5,717 bases of DNA from Bacillota bacterium (GTDB taxonomy: Bacteria > Bacillota > Clostridia > Oscillospirales > Oscillospiraceae): the NCBI GenBank assembly GCA_009781925.1, contig WQUU01000110.1:1-5717 (forward strand), given 5' to 3'. This document shows, one piece after another, positions 1 to 5,242 of this stretch. The notes below the pieces were generated by a model. It saw nothing but the letters and a program-made list of their open reading frames with translations. It made no database searches and had not been told where the DNA came from. How positions within the stretch are numbered: the first letter of the stretch is position 1; the number at the start of each line of letters is the position of its first letter. The position numbers and the translations under genes were made by a program.

Positions 1-246
1 CATCACTTCGTGACAGAGTCCCTCAAGAGTGATCTCACGGCCGTACCCTTCGGGTGACGCATCCTGTTCCAGCGCTTCATTGATGGCGTTCAGCAGATCA
101 AACAGGTATTTATCCAAAAGATACGCCTGTTGGCCGAGCTGCTGACGGATCGAATGTGCCGTCTCGAAAAACTCCTCCTTCGTGCGTTTCAGATGGGCGT
201 ATTCGACCTTTCCGAGAACGCCCTCATCGTGTTCAAAAATGTTCAT
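1..246 (-). CDS. Unrecognised helical protein, N-terminal part (runs off the window)
   Basis: Reading the minus strand from an ATG at 246-244 gives 82 uninterrupted codons to the window edge, starting MNIFEHDEGVLGKVEYAHLK. The visible part is rich in Glu, Lys, Gln and Leu, with no membrane segment or signal peptide, so a soluble, mainly alpha-helical cytosolic protein is expected. I do not recognise a family. A plausible ribosome binding site, AAAGGA, lies about 12 nt upstream on the minus strand. The gene diverges from the coupling-protein gene at 649, and the roughly 400 bp between them carries control elements for both directions. A minus-strand hairpin with a T run (281-351) precedes it, so its expression may be attenuated. 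Position beside a transfer gene suggests an accessory gene of the same element, but that is inference. Confidence 0.72.
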   Translation of the reverse strand, partial: MNIFEHDEGVLGKVEYAHLKRTKEEFFETAHSIRQQLGQQAYLLDKYLFDLLNAINEALEQDASPEGYGREITLEGLCHEVM

Positions 247-258
247 TACTACCAGTCC

Positions 259-278
259 TTTCGATTTTTTGATCGAAA
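259..278 (-). promoter_or_regulatory. Small hairpin touching the ribosome binding site of the minus-strand gene
   Basis: TTTCGAT (259-265) and ATCGAAA (272-278) form a 7-bp stem with a 6-nt loop. In the minus-strand transcript the 3' arm runs into AAAGGA, the probable ribosome binding site of the gene starting at 246, so folding would partly bury it. A translational control role is inferred from the geometry alone. Confidence 0.35.
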
Positions 279-280
279 GC

Positions 281-351
281 GTTCCGAATAAAAAACGTGT
301 GCAAAAGCGGGACGGTGGATACCGCCGTTCTCCCTTGCACACGTTCGGAAC
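281..351 (-). terminator. Long interrupted inverted repeat, terminator-like on the minus strand
   Basis: Three nested arms pair: GTTCCGAA (281-288) with TTCGGAAC (344-351), AACGTGTGCAA (294-304) with TTGCACACGTT (335-345), and an inner hairpin around ACGGTGG / CCGCCGT (312-328) with one wobble pair. The first two right arms share two bases, so they cannot both pair fully at once. Read on the minus strand, the central stem is followed directly by a T run (complement of the A run at 290-295), the pattern of an intrinsic terminator. It lies upstream of the minus-strand gene start at 246, so it could be a leader attenuator or could stop antisense transcription. On the plus strand no T run follows. 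Confidence 0.5.
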
Positions 352-361
352 AAAATTTGCC

Positions 362-390
362 TTGTACGGCACCAAAAATCATGTTAAACT
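362..390 (+). promoter_or_regulatory. Candidate sigma-A promoter with extended -10
   Basis: TTGTAC at 362-367 is a good -35 box. After a 17-bp spacer comes TAAACT at 385-390 as the -10 box, with TGT just before it giving an extended -10. Predicted start of transcription is near 397. It would drive the structured RNA that ends at the terminator at 545-581 and, by read-through, the coupling-protein operon. Confidence 0.5.
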
Positions 391-396
391 GAACAG

Positions 397-581
397 GTCA
401 TAGTGCCGTTAATCGGTTGTGCAGGGTGCTGGTTCACCTTCGCGCAGGGCTGCCGTGTCGTAAGCGCGGCAGTCTGCTGTGACGTTTTCCATAACAGAAA
501 ACCCTCGTCGGTGTTGTATTACAACTCTGAAACACATAAAAGTCAAGTCCTGTTTTCCGAACTTTGAAAACAGGACTTTTT
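397..581 (+). ncRNA. Candidate structured small RNA or 5' leader of the coupling-protein operon
   Basis: A promoter and a strong terminator bracket about 185 nt holding consecutive hairpins: TGTGC/GCGCA (418-422 with 442-446) enclosing GGTG/CACC (425-428 with 435-438); an 8-bp stem 450-457 with 465-472 (one wobble pair); GTTTTC/GAAAAC (484-489 with 497-502); GTTGT/ACAAC with a 3-nt loop (513-525); and the terminator stem. I do not match it to a named RNA family. It may be a free small RNA, for example a copy-number or transfer regulator, or a cis-acting attenuator whose read-through transcribes the T4CP gene. A 54-codon GTG-started open frame (403-567) also crosses it. The RNA has not been shown to be expressed. 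Confidence 0.4.
545..581 (+). terminator. Intrinsic terminator (or attenuator) upstream of the coupling-protein gene
   Basis: AAGTCCTGTTTTC (545-557) pairs perfectly with GAAAACAGGACTT (566-578) across an 8-nt loop, giving a 13-bp stem that merges into a T run at 577-581. No coding gene ends just upstream on this strand, so it terminates a non-coding transcript or acts as an attenuator for the gene at 649. Confidence 0.85.
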
Positions 582-595
582 GTACCGGCCGCGCC

Positions 596-626
596 TTACA
601 TAGATTGTCATTCCGGCAATCTGTAA
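596..626. promoter_or_regulatory. Dyad symmetry between the terminator and the T4CP ribosome binding site
   Basis: TTACATAGATTG (596-607) mirrors CAATCTGTAA (617-626) apart from a 2-nt insertion (TA). TACATA at 597-602 also resembles a -10 box, but no matching -35 box is found at normal spacing. The dyad could be an operator or an RNA hairpin just before the AGGAG at 635-639. Confidence 0.3.
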
Positions 627-648
627 AACAAGATAGGAGCGGTTTCGC

Positions 649-2496
649 ATGAACAGTATAACCATTTTGATATTAGTCGGCGTCCTCATGTTCGCCGTCC
701 TCGGCCTGATCCCACTGCTGGCGCACATCTACGGTCTAAACAATATCAAGTCAAAAACCGTGGGCGATGGCCAGCACGGCACCGCCCGGTTCGCCTCCAA
801 CCGCGAACTGCGGCATACCTATACGCAAATCCCTTTTGAACCGGATCTGTGGCGGCGCGGGGAAAACCGTCCAAAGATACAGGGCATCATCGTCGGGTGC
901 AAGGAAAAAGGCGGCGGCACCGTGGCGATGGTGGACGAGGGCGACGTACACGCCATGATGATCGGCGCCGCTGGTTGCGGGAAAACAGCCTTCTTTTTAT
1001 ATCCGAACCTCGAATTTGCCTGCGCCTGCGGGATGTCCTTCCTGACGACCGACACCAAGGGCGATCTGGTGCGGAATTATGGAAAGATCGCCAAAGAATA
1101 TTACGGGTACAATGTGGCTCTCATAGACCTGCGGAACCCCACCCGGTCGGACGGGAACAATCTGCTTCACCTCGTCAACAAATATACAGATATGTATCTC
1201 GCCGACCCGACCAACCTCGCCGCTAAAGCCAAAGCTGAGAAATACGCAAAGATTACCGCCAAGACCATTGTCAGCGCGGACGGCGACAACGCCAATTACG
1301 GGCAAAACGCCTTTTTCTATGATGCCGCCGAAGGGCTCATGACTGCCGCCATCCTTCTGATCGCGGAGTTCGCGCCGAAGGAACAGCGGCACATCGTATC
1401 GGTGTTCAAGCTGATCCAAGACCTGCTGGCGCCCAGCGGCGTGAAGAACAAGAACCAGTTTCAACTGCTGATGGAGAAACTGCCGTCTGAACACAAGGCG
1501 AAGTGGTTCGCGGGCGCGGCGCTCAACACCGGCGATCAGGCCATGCAATCGGTCATGTCCACGGCGCTCTCGCGGCTCAATTCCTTCCTCGACAGCGAGC
1601 TGGAGCAAATCCTGTGCTTCGACACCGCCATTGACGCCGAAAAGTTCTGCCGCGAGAAGTCCGCCGTGTTCGTGGTCATGCCGGAGGAAGACCCCAACAA
1701 ATTCTTCATGATCAGCCTGATCATCCAGCAGCTATACCGGGAAATCCTTTCGGTGGCCGACCAGAACGGCGGCAAGTTGGACAACCGCGTCATGTTTTAC
1801 TGCGATGAATTCGGAACGCTGCCGCCCATCGCGTCGGCGGAAATGATGTACAGCGCTTCCCGGTCTCGCCGGATGAGCATTGTATCCGTGATCCAGTCCC
1901 ACCAGCAGCTTGAAAAGAACTACGGGCGCGAGGGCGCCGCAATCATCATCGACAACTGCCAGCTCACCATCGCCGGGGGTTTCGCGCCGGGCAGCGAAAG
2001 CGCGGAGGTGATCAGCAAGGCGATGGGCAGCAGAACGGTTTTGTCGGGCTCAGTCAGCCGGAGCAAGAACGATCCAAGCCAATCCCTGCAGATGATCGAG
2101 CGCCCGCTGATGACGCCGGATGAATTGAAATCCATGAAAAAAGGACGGTTCGTCGTATTAAAAACCGGCGTGAATCCATTCGTGTCCCGGCTCAAGCTGT
2201 TTTTCAAGTGGGGCATCCGGTTTGACGAAAAGCATCCCTATATGATGGAGGACAAAGGCGCACGGCCTGTGGCGTATGTGTCCAAGTCGCAGATCGAGGA
2301 CGAGATCATCAAAAAGTTCCCGCCGCCGCCCAGCCCCAAGGTAAATCAGCCGCCCATGAACCGCAAACGGATACCGCCGCGCCCGCGGGAAGATGACACA
2401 GCAGGCAAAACAGACGGTACCGACAGCGGCAGCGCCGGAGCGGAACAAACACCCCGCAGGCGGCCTGTGAACGGCAGCCCGAAACTAAAAACGTAG
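649..2496 (+). CDS. Type IV coupling protein, VirD4/TraG family conjugation ATPase
   Basis: This 615-aa protein is a hexameric-type inner-membrane ATPase that links the relaxosome to the type IV secretion channel and drives DNA through it. Residues 4-25 form one hydrophobic membrane segment. The Walker A motif GAAGCGKT is at 106-113; the Walker B motif VMFYCDEFG, with acidic pair D386-E387, is at 381-389; VIQSHQQ at 414-420 fits the conserved glutamine motif after Walker B. The last 60 or so residues (about 557-615) are proline- and charge-rich and probably disordered, a likely partner-binding tail. Length is normal for Firmicutes members. AGGAG at 635-639 sits 9 nt before the ATG. No DUF3801/PcfB-like gene precedes it, unlike many Gram-positive transfer operons. 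The stop codon overlaps the ribosome binding site of the next gene, so the two are surely co-transcribed. Confidence 0.95.
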   Translation: MNSITILILVGVLMFAVLGLIPLLAHIYGLNNIKSKTVGDGQHGTARFASNRELRHTYTQIPFEPDLWRRGENRPKIQGIIVGCKEKGGGTVAMVDEGDVHAMMIGAAGCGKTAFFLYPNLEFACACGMSFLTTDTKGDLVRNYGKIAKEYYGYNVALIDLRNPTRSDGNNLLHLVNKYTDMYLADPTNLAAKAKAEKYAKITAKTIVSADGDNANYGQNAFFYDAAEGLMTAAILLIAEFAPKEQRHIVSVFKLIQDLLAPSGVKNKNQFQLLMEKLPSEHKAKWFAGAALNTGDQAMQSVMSTALSRLNSFLDSELEQILCFDTAIDAEKFCREKSAVFVVMPEEDPNKFFMISLIIQQLYREILSVADQNGGKLDNRVMFYCDEFGTLPPIASAEMMYSASRSRRMSIVSVIQSHQQLEKNYGREGAAIIIDNCQLTIAGGFAPGSESAEVISKAMGSRTVLSGSVSRSKNDPSQSLQMIERPLMTPDELKSMKKGRFVVLKTGVNPFVSRLKLFFKWGIRFDEKHPYMMEDKGARPVAYVSKSQIEDEIIKKFPPPPSPKVNQPPMNRKRIPPRPREDDTAGKTDGTDSGSAGAEQTPRRRPVNGSPKLKT

Positions 2497-2506
2497 GAGG
2501 ATAGCC

Positions 2507-2770
2507 ATGCCTTATTTTAACACCATTTACGCAGATGACCGGCTTCCCAACCGGGCGAAGCTGGTCTATATTTATCTGCACGACAGGATGGACAGCGAGA
2601 AAAAGACCTGGCCGGGGATCAACCGGATCGGGTCGGATCTGTCGCTTTCCCGCAGCACGGTCAAACGCGCCATCCGTGACCTTGAAAAAACCGGGTATGT
2701 GCGGAAAGAGGCGGCCTACCGGGAGAGCAATCTCAGCCGGACATCGAACAGGTACTACCTGTTGAAATGA
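2507..2770 (+). CDS. Small winged-helix DNA-binding protein
   Basis: An 87-aa protein with a winged helix-turn-helix spanning nearly its full length. Helix 1 is around residues 15-29. The helix-turn-helix is about 37-62, with recognition helix SRSTVKRAIRDLEKTGYV, and a basic wing (about 64-84) ends in SNRYYLL. The pattern resembles the HTH_36-type domains used by replication initiators and element regulators. It likely binds DNA of the element as a regulator of transfer or replication genes; its target is unknown. AGGAGG at 2495-2500 lies 6 nt before the ATG and overlaps the T4CP stop codon, showing tight co-expression. Related proteins often sit next to coupling-protein genes in clostridial elements (recalled, not checked). 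The protein may have lost a C-terminal tail: the reading frame stays open for 58 codons after the TGA. Confidence 0.85.
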   Translation: MPYFNTIYADDRLPNRAKLVYIYLHDRMDSEKKTWPGINRIGSDLSLSRSTVKRAIRDLEKTGYVRKEAAYRESNLSRTSNRYYLLK

Positions 2771-2946
2771 CGATTCGCCGTCAAAACTTTACGAAAATTT
2801 ATATGCCGCCGCCAAGGAGCCGGTCTATCTTGGTACTGGCCCCAGCCCCGGTTCATCGTGAACCCCCAAGGAAAAACCCACTCTAAAAAATATCACTACC
2901 AGAGAAAAAACAAAGATACAGTAGACCTTATATTTCAGGGTATATG
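2771..2946 (+). other. Gene-free stretch with possible coding remnants and a hairpin
   Basis: No confident gene. The frame of the winged-helix gene stays open after its stop to a TGA at 2945-2947. A second frame, with an ATG at 2767 overlapping that stop, is open for 39 codons to 2886 and is proline- and arginine-rich. A third frame is open to a TGA near 2858. GGTTCA (2850-2855) and TGAACC (2859-2864) make a tight hairpin, flanked by CTTGG (2829-2833) and CCAAG (2866-2870). This may be a decayed C-terminal extension of the upstream gene or a structured 3' untranslated region. Confidence 0.35.
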
Positions 2947-2997
2947 AAAAGAGAGATGGAGCGGCGATGATGGTTCGCCGGCCGCCTCTCTTTTTTT
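2947..2997 (+). terminator. Intrinsic terminator of the T4CP/winged-helix operon
   Basis: AAAAGAGAG (2947-2955) pairs with CTCTCTTTT (2986-2994). Inside it, GCGGCGA (2961-2967) pairs with TCGCCG (2975-2980). A run of seven T (2991-2997) follows the stem. It is 176 bp past the winged-helix stop and separates this operon from the promoter at 3038. Confidence 0.75.
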
Positions 2998-3037
2998 CTG
3001 CTGGTAATTCGGTGTTTATTGATTATGAAAATTTCTC

Positions 3038-3066
3038 TTGATTTTTTCGTCCAGACGTAGTAAAAT
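3038..3066 (+). promoter_or_regulatory. Sigma-A promoter of the HTH/LuxR regulator pair
   Basis: TTGATT (3038-3043), a 17-bp spacer, and TAAAAT (3061-3066) make a near-consensus vegetative promoter in an AT-rich stretch. The predicted start near 3073 gives a leader of roughly 27 nt before the GTG at 3100. Confidence 0.65.
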
Positions 3067-3099
3067 ATTAAATATATTTATTTGAATGGACGTGAGCGT

Positions 3100-3318
3100 G
3101 TGGATTATATCTCCGTACAACAGGCAGCAGAAAAATGGGGTGTTTCCATTCGCCGCGTGCAGCAGATGTGCGACGGGGGACGCATAAACGGAGCCATGCG
3201 GTTTTCACGCGTTTGGATGGTTCCGAAAGACGCCGAGAAACCCGCCGACGCCCGGATGAATAACGGGAAAAAGGGCAAGCGTGAAACGGAAGGGGTTGGA
3301 TGTGATAAAGACACTTAA
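3100..3318 (+). CDS. MerR/excisionase-like small HTH protein
   Basis: A 72-aa protein beginning (f)MDYISVQQAAEKWGVS. Residues 5-24 are a helix-turn-helix of the MerR/excisionase type, followed by CDGGRINGAMRFSRVWMVPKDAEKPADAR, where the W39-containing strand and the PKDAEKP motif are typical of a widespread small Firmicutes family. It should bind DNA, as a regulator or recombination directionality factor, but its target is unknown. I chose the GTG at 3100 because the family usually starts at the DYIS motif and GGA (3088-3090) lies 9 nt upstream; a TTG at 3082 would add six residues without a ribosome binding site. It is preceded by its own promoter (3038-3066) and its 3' end overlaps the LuxR-type gene by 38 bp, suggesting translational coupling. 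The basic tail after residue 50 is variable. Confidence 0.75.
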   Translation: MDYISVQQAAEKWGVSIRRVQQMCDGGRINGAMRFSRVWMVPKDAEKPADARMNNGKKGKRETEGVGCDKDT

Positions 3319-4702
3319 AAAATACCCGCACGTTTTTTTGTATTACGCGCTGGGTATGTATATATTTTTTAACAGCGATATTTATTTTGGTCTGCTGCAT
3401 GGAAATATGCTGTGGACGGGGTCGGAACGCATTTTCTATGGGATCGGCTGGTCGTCCGCCGCTGTGGGCGCGCTGCTGTTCGTCTTTTTCAAAAGGATGA
3501 GGCCGGCCGCGAAGAAGAGATGGGGCGCTTCGGCTTTTATCCTTGCGGCGCTATCGGTCTGCGTGGCGGGGCTTTTGATCACGCCCGTCACGTTTTGGAT
3601 CTCCCTCGTGTTTGTCTATATGATGGAAGGCTTGAGCGCCGCCGTCTGCGCTTACTATTTATACCGGCTCATCCAAAACGATCCGTCCGGTTTCAAAGCC
3701 GGTATACTGCTCGCCAGCGCGGCGGTCACGGGCTTTGTCCTGATGGGCGCGGTAGAGGTTATACTCCCTTCGCAGCTCATCGTGAAGATGGTGATGCTGA
3801 CCGCGGCCTTGCTCACTATGCTGTTTCTCGCCTTTCGGAAAATCAATCTTTTTGAACTGCTGGACAAACGGGAGGAAACCAGCGAGGCATACAGCGGCGG
3901 CAAACGCGGGCGCTATCTTTCGGTTATCTTCGGCGTTTCGGCGGCAATCGCGCTGATGTCTTACCTGATCGGGGTAAACGACGTCGACGTATATATGGCG
4001 CTGCCCTCAAATTTTGATTTTGTGTTTTATATCATGCAGGTGTTATACATCCCCGGTTTATTGGCGGCGGGGTTCCTCGCGGACGCGAAAGGCGGGAAGT
4101 ATCTTCCTATCGCGGCGTTCGGCTGTATCCTTCTGACATCGCCAACGGTAACATTTCTAAACTCGCCGCAGACGTATATTTATTACTCCGGGTTGTCCTA
4201 TTTGCTCGGCGGTTTTCTCTTGATCTATATTTTGATCAGCCTTGTGTCGATCGCGCAAAAGAGCAGGCGCCCGATGATCGTTACCACCCTGGCCGCTTTT
4301 CTGTTTTTCCTGTTCAGCGGGTTAGGCGCTTTCACTTCTGGGTTTTATATTTATGGCGACAGCATGGTTTCACTCGTCACCTACATAGGCATTTCGACCC
4401 TTCTGCTGGTGACGTTTTATCTATCCGGCGGGTTGCAGCCGAGCCATGTTGACCCGGCCTCAAGCGAAACGCCGGCTTCCGAAAGCATATCGCTGGATAG
4501 CATGACAAAGCGCTACGGCATCACCAACCGGGAGGCGGAGGTGCTGCGTTTGCTTGTCGAGGGCAAGTCCACCGACGAGATCGCCGAGGCGATGGTCATT
4601 ACGAAAAATTCGGTAAACAATTATGTCAGTTCCCTTCTCTCAAAAACCGATATTCAATCACGCGCCGGGCTCATCGCGAGGTTCAGCCGCGCGAAGCTCT
4701 GA
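3281..4702 (+). CDS. Polytopic membrane LuxR-type transcription regulator
   Basis: A 473-aa protein with two parts. Residues 16-382 contain about 12 hydrophobic segments (near 16-36, 54-70, 83-101, 105-130, 138-160, 165-184, 212-231, 245-266, 275-292, 300-324, 333-351, 362-382), resembling a degenerate transporter of the major facilitator type. After a Ser/Pro-rich linker (384-405), residues about 412-468 form a LuxR/GerE helix-turn-helix: ITNREAEVLRLL, then EIAEAMVITKNSVNNYV. The likely role is a one-component membrane sensor that binds DNA from the membrane; the ligand is unknown. Similar MFS-like/LuxR fusions are abundant in some anaerobic Actinobacteria (recalled, not checked). The start is uncertain: GTG 3281 has AAGGG 5 nt upstream, while GTG 3302, seven codons later, has GGAAGGGG 6 nt upstream. 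It ends with its own terminator at 4722-4753. Confidence 0.88.
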   Translation: MKRKGLDVIKTLKKYPHVFLYYALGMYIFFNSDIYFGLLHGNMLWTGSERIFYGIGWSSAAVGALLFVFFKRMRPAAKKRWGASAFILAALSVCVAGLLITPVTFWISLVFVYMMEGLSAAVCAYYLYRLIQNDPSGFKAGILLASAAVTGFVLMGAVEVILPSQLIVKMVMLTAALLTMLFLAFRKINLFELLDKREETSEAYSGGKRGRYLSVIFGVSAAIALMSYLIGVNDVDVYMALPSNFDFVFYIMQVLYIPGLLAAGFLADAKGGKYLPIAAFGCILLTSPTVTFLNSPQTYIYYSGLSYLLGGFLLIYILISLVSIAQKSRRPMIVTTLAAFLFFLFSGLGAFTSGFYIYGDSMVSLVTYIGISTLLLVTFYLSGGLQPSHVDPASSETPASESISLDSMTKRYGITNREAEVLRLLVEGKSTDEIAEAMVITKNSVNNYVSSLLSKTDIQSRAGLIARFSRAKL

Positions 4703-4721
4703 TTTTAGGGGCTTTTTGGGG

Positions 4722-4753
4722 GGTATATGAGAAAACTCATATACCTCTTTTTT
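4722..4753 (+). terminator. Intrinsic terminator of the LuxR-type gene
   Basis: GGTATATGAG (4722-4731) and CTCATATACC (4736-4745) form a perfect 10-bp stem with an AAAA loop, followed by TCTTTTTT (4746-4753). It starts 20 bp after the stop codon at 4702. Part of it, GAAAACTCATA (4731-4741), recurs in the repeats that follow. Confidence 0.88.
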
Positions 4754-4754
4754 G

Positions 4755-4806
4755 AAAACCAGTAGAAAACTCATAGCCTGTTTTTCAAAAACCAGTAGAA
4801 AACTCA
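4755..4806. repeat. Direct repeats of AAAACCAGTAGAAAACTCA, 33-bp period
   Basis: The 19-bp AAAACCAGTAGAAAACTCA occurs exactly at 4755-4773 and 4788-4806. Its inner part, GAAAACTCA, is also found at 4731-4739 within the preceding terminator, giving three copies at 34- and 33-bp spacing. T-rich blocks (4748-4753 and 4781-4785) precede each full copy. The array ends directly before the -35 box of the promoter at 4808, a natural place for activator binding sites. Confidence 0.8.
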
Positions 4807-4807
4807 C

Positions 4808-4837
4808 TTGTCAAATCGTATCCGATCCTGCTATTCT
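4808..4837 (+). promoter_or_regulatory. Candidate promoter of the 105-aa protein gene
   Basis: TTGTCA at 4808-4813 is followed after 18 bp by TATTCT at 4832-4837, preceded by TGC as an extended -10. The predicted start is near 4844. The -10 box lies inside the palindrome 4825-4848, and the direct repeats end just upstream of the -35 box. Confidence 0.4.
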
Positions 4838-4853
4838 GATAGCAGGATTTTTT
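4825..4853 (+). terminator. Perfect palindrome with T run: terminator or operator
   Basis: ATCCTGCTAT (4825-4834) and ATAGCAGGAT (4839-4848) form a 10-bp stem with a TCTG loop, followed by six T (4848-4853). By form it is an intrinsic terminator, either a back-up to that at 4722-4753 or an attenuator. The ribosome binding site of the next gene begins only 3 nt after the T run. It also covers a candidate -10 box, so an operator role is possible. Confidence 0.65.
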
Positions 4854-4867
4854 ACCGGAGGTATTGT

Positions 4868-5185
4868 ATGGCTGTTATGAAAAACTCCTACCCACAAAAA
4901 GCCTCGGTTTTTCTGAACATCATCTATGACATCGCGGAAATGCGGAAGGCCAATGTCACGCGGATGGATCATGAGTCGCTGATCATGGATACGGAGATGT
5001 ACGGCATCAAAACAGAATATCTTTTTCATATTGTTCCCGCCGGAGAAGGAACGACCGTTACGGTGGAAACCGAAAAAGAGAACGATGACGCCCAACGCGG
5101 CGTGCGGCTCATGTTCGCCACCCTTGAAAACGCACTCAGTGTGTTTGATTTCCAAAATTCAGCATCAAGCCTTGCCCCGCAATAA
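4868..5185 (+). CDS. Unrecognised small cytosolic protein
   Basis: A 105-aa protein without signal peptide or membrane segment. Predicted layout: an N-terminal helix (about 12-29), beta-strand-like segments around 36-69, including EYLFHIVPAGEGTTVTVET at 50-68, and a C-terminal helix (about 73-94). A helix-strands-helix order with a final amphipathic helix recalls the SRPBCC/START-like fold, but the protein is shorter than usual for that fold and I do not assign it. CGGAGG (4856-4861) lies 6 nt before the ATG at 4868; an upstream in-frame start at 4808 would put the terminator hairpin inside the coding region and is rejected. The exported protein gene follows 57 bp later on the same strand with no clear terminator between, so the two may be co-transcribed. 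Confidence 0.75.
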   Translation: MAVMKNSYPQKASVFLNIIYDIAEMRKANVTRMDHESLIMDTEMYGIKTEYLFHIVPAGEGTTVTVETEKENDDAQRGVRLMFATLENALSVFDFQNSASSLAPQ

Positions 5186-5191
5186 GGCAAG
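5171..5191 (+). other. Short hairpin across the stop codon of the 105-aa gene
   Basis: CTTGCC (5171-5176) pairs with GGCAAG (5186-5191) over a 9-nt loop that contains most of the end of the gene, including the TAA at 5183-5185. No T run follows, so it is not a standard terminator; it may tune read-through to the next gene or be incidental. Confidence 0.25.
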
Positions 5192-5242
5192 CATGAAAAC
5201 CCCATGCAAAACAAAACTATTTTAATTTGGAGGTATCCCGCA

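Noticed and set aside
281..351. Origin of transfer (oriT) nick region
   Set aside because: The inverted repeats are suggestive, but no relaxase gene or recognisable nick site is in the window, and the T run fits a minus-strand terminator better.
182..403. Plus-strand open frame of 73 codons
   Set aside because: It overlaps the better-supported minus-strand gene and the inverted repeat 281-351, has no ribosome binding site and no protein-like pattern.
997..1608. Long minus-strand open frame (203 codons) inside the T4CP gene
   Set aside because: It is a shadow of the GC-rich T4CP frame, which has clear Walker motifs across the same bases.
2829..2870. tRNA-like arm around GGTTCATCGTGAACC
   Set aside because: No acceptor stem, anticodon arm or D arm fits; it is a simple hairpin.
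2767..2886. 39-codon frame with ATGA overlap to the winged-helix stop
   Set aside because: Its low-complexity Pro/Arg composition and lack of a recognisable domain make it weak as a gene; kept only as part of the possible decayed tail.
3082..3099. TTG start for the small HTH protein
   Set aside because: No ribosome binding site precedes it and the family normally begins at the DYIS motif, so GTG 3100 is preferred.
4722..4806. CRISPR array
   Set aside because: Only two full copies, T-rich spacers of 14 bp and overlap with a terminator; no cas genes.
4808..4867. Upstream start for the 105-aa protein
   Set aside because: It would put the palindrome and T run inside the coding region, and CGGAGG is ideally placed for the ATG at 4868.
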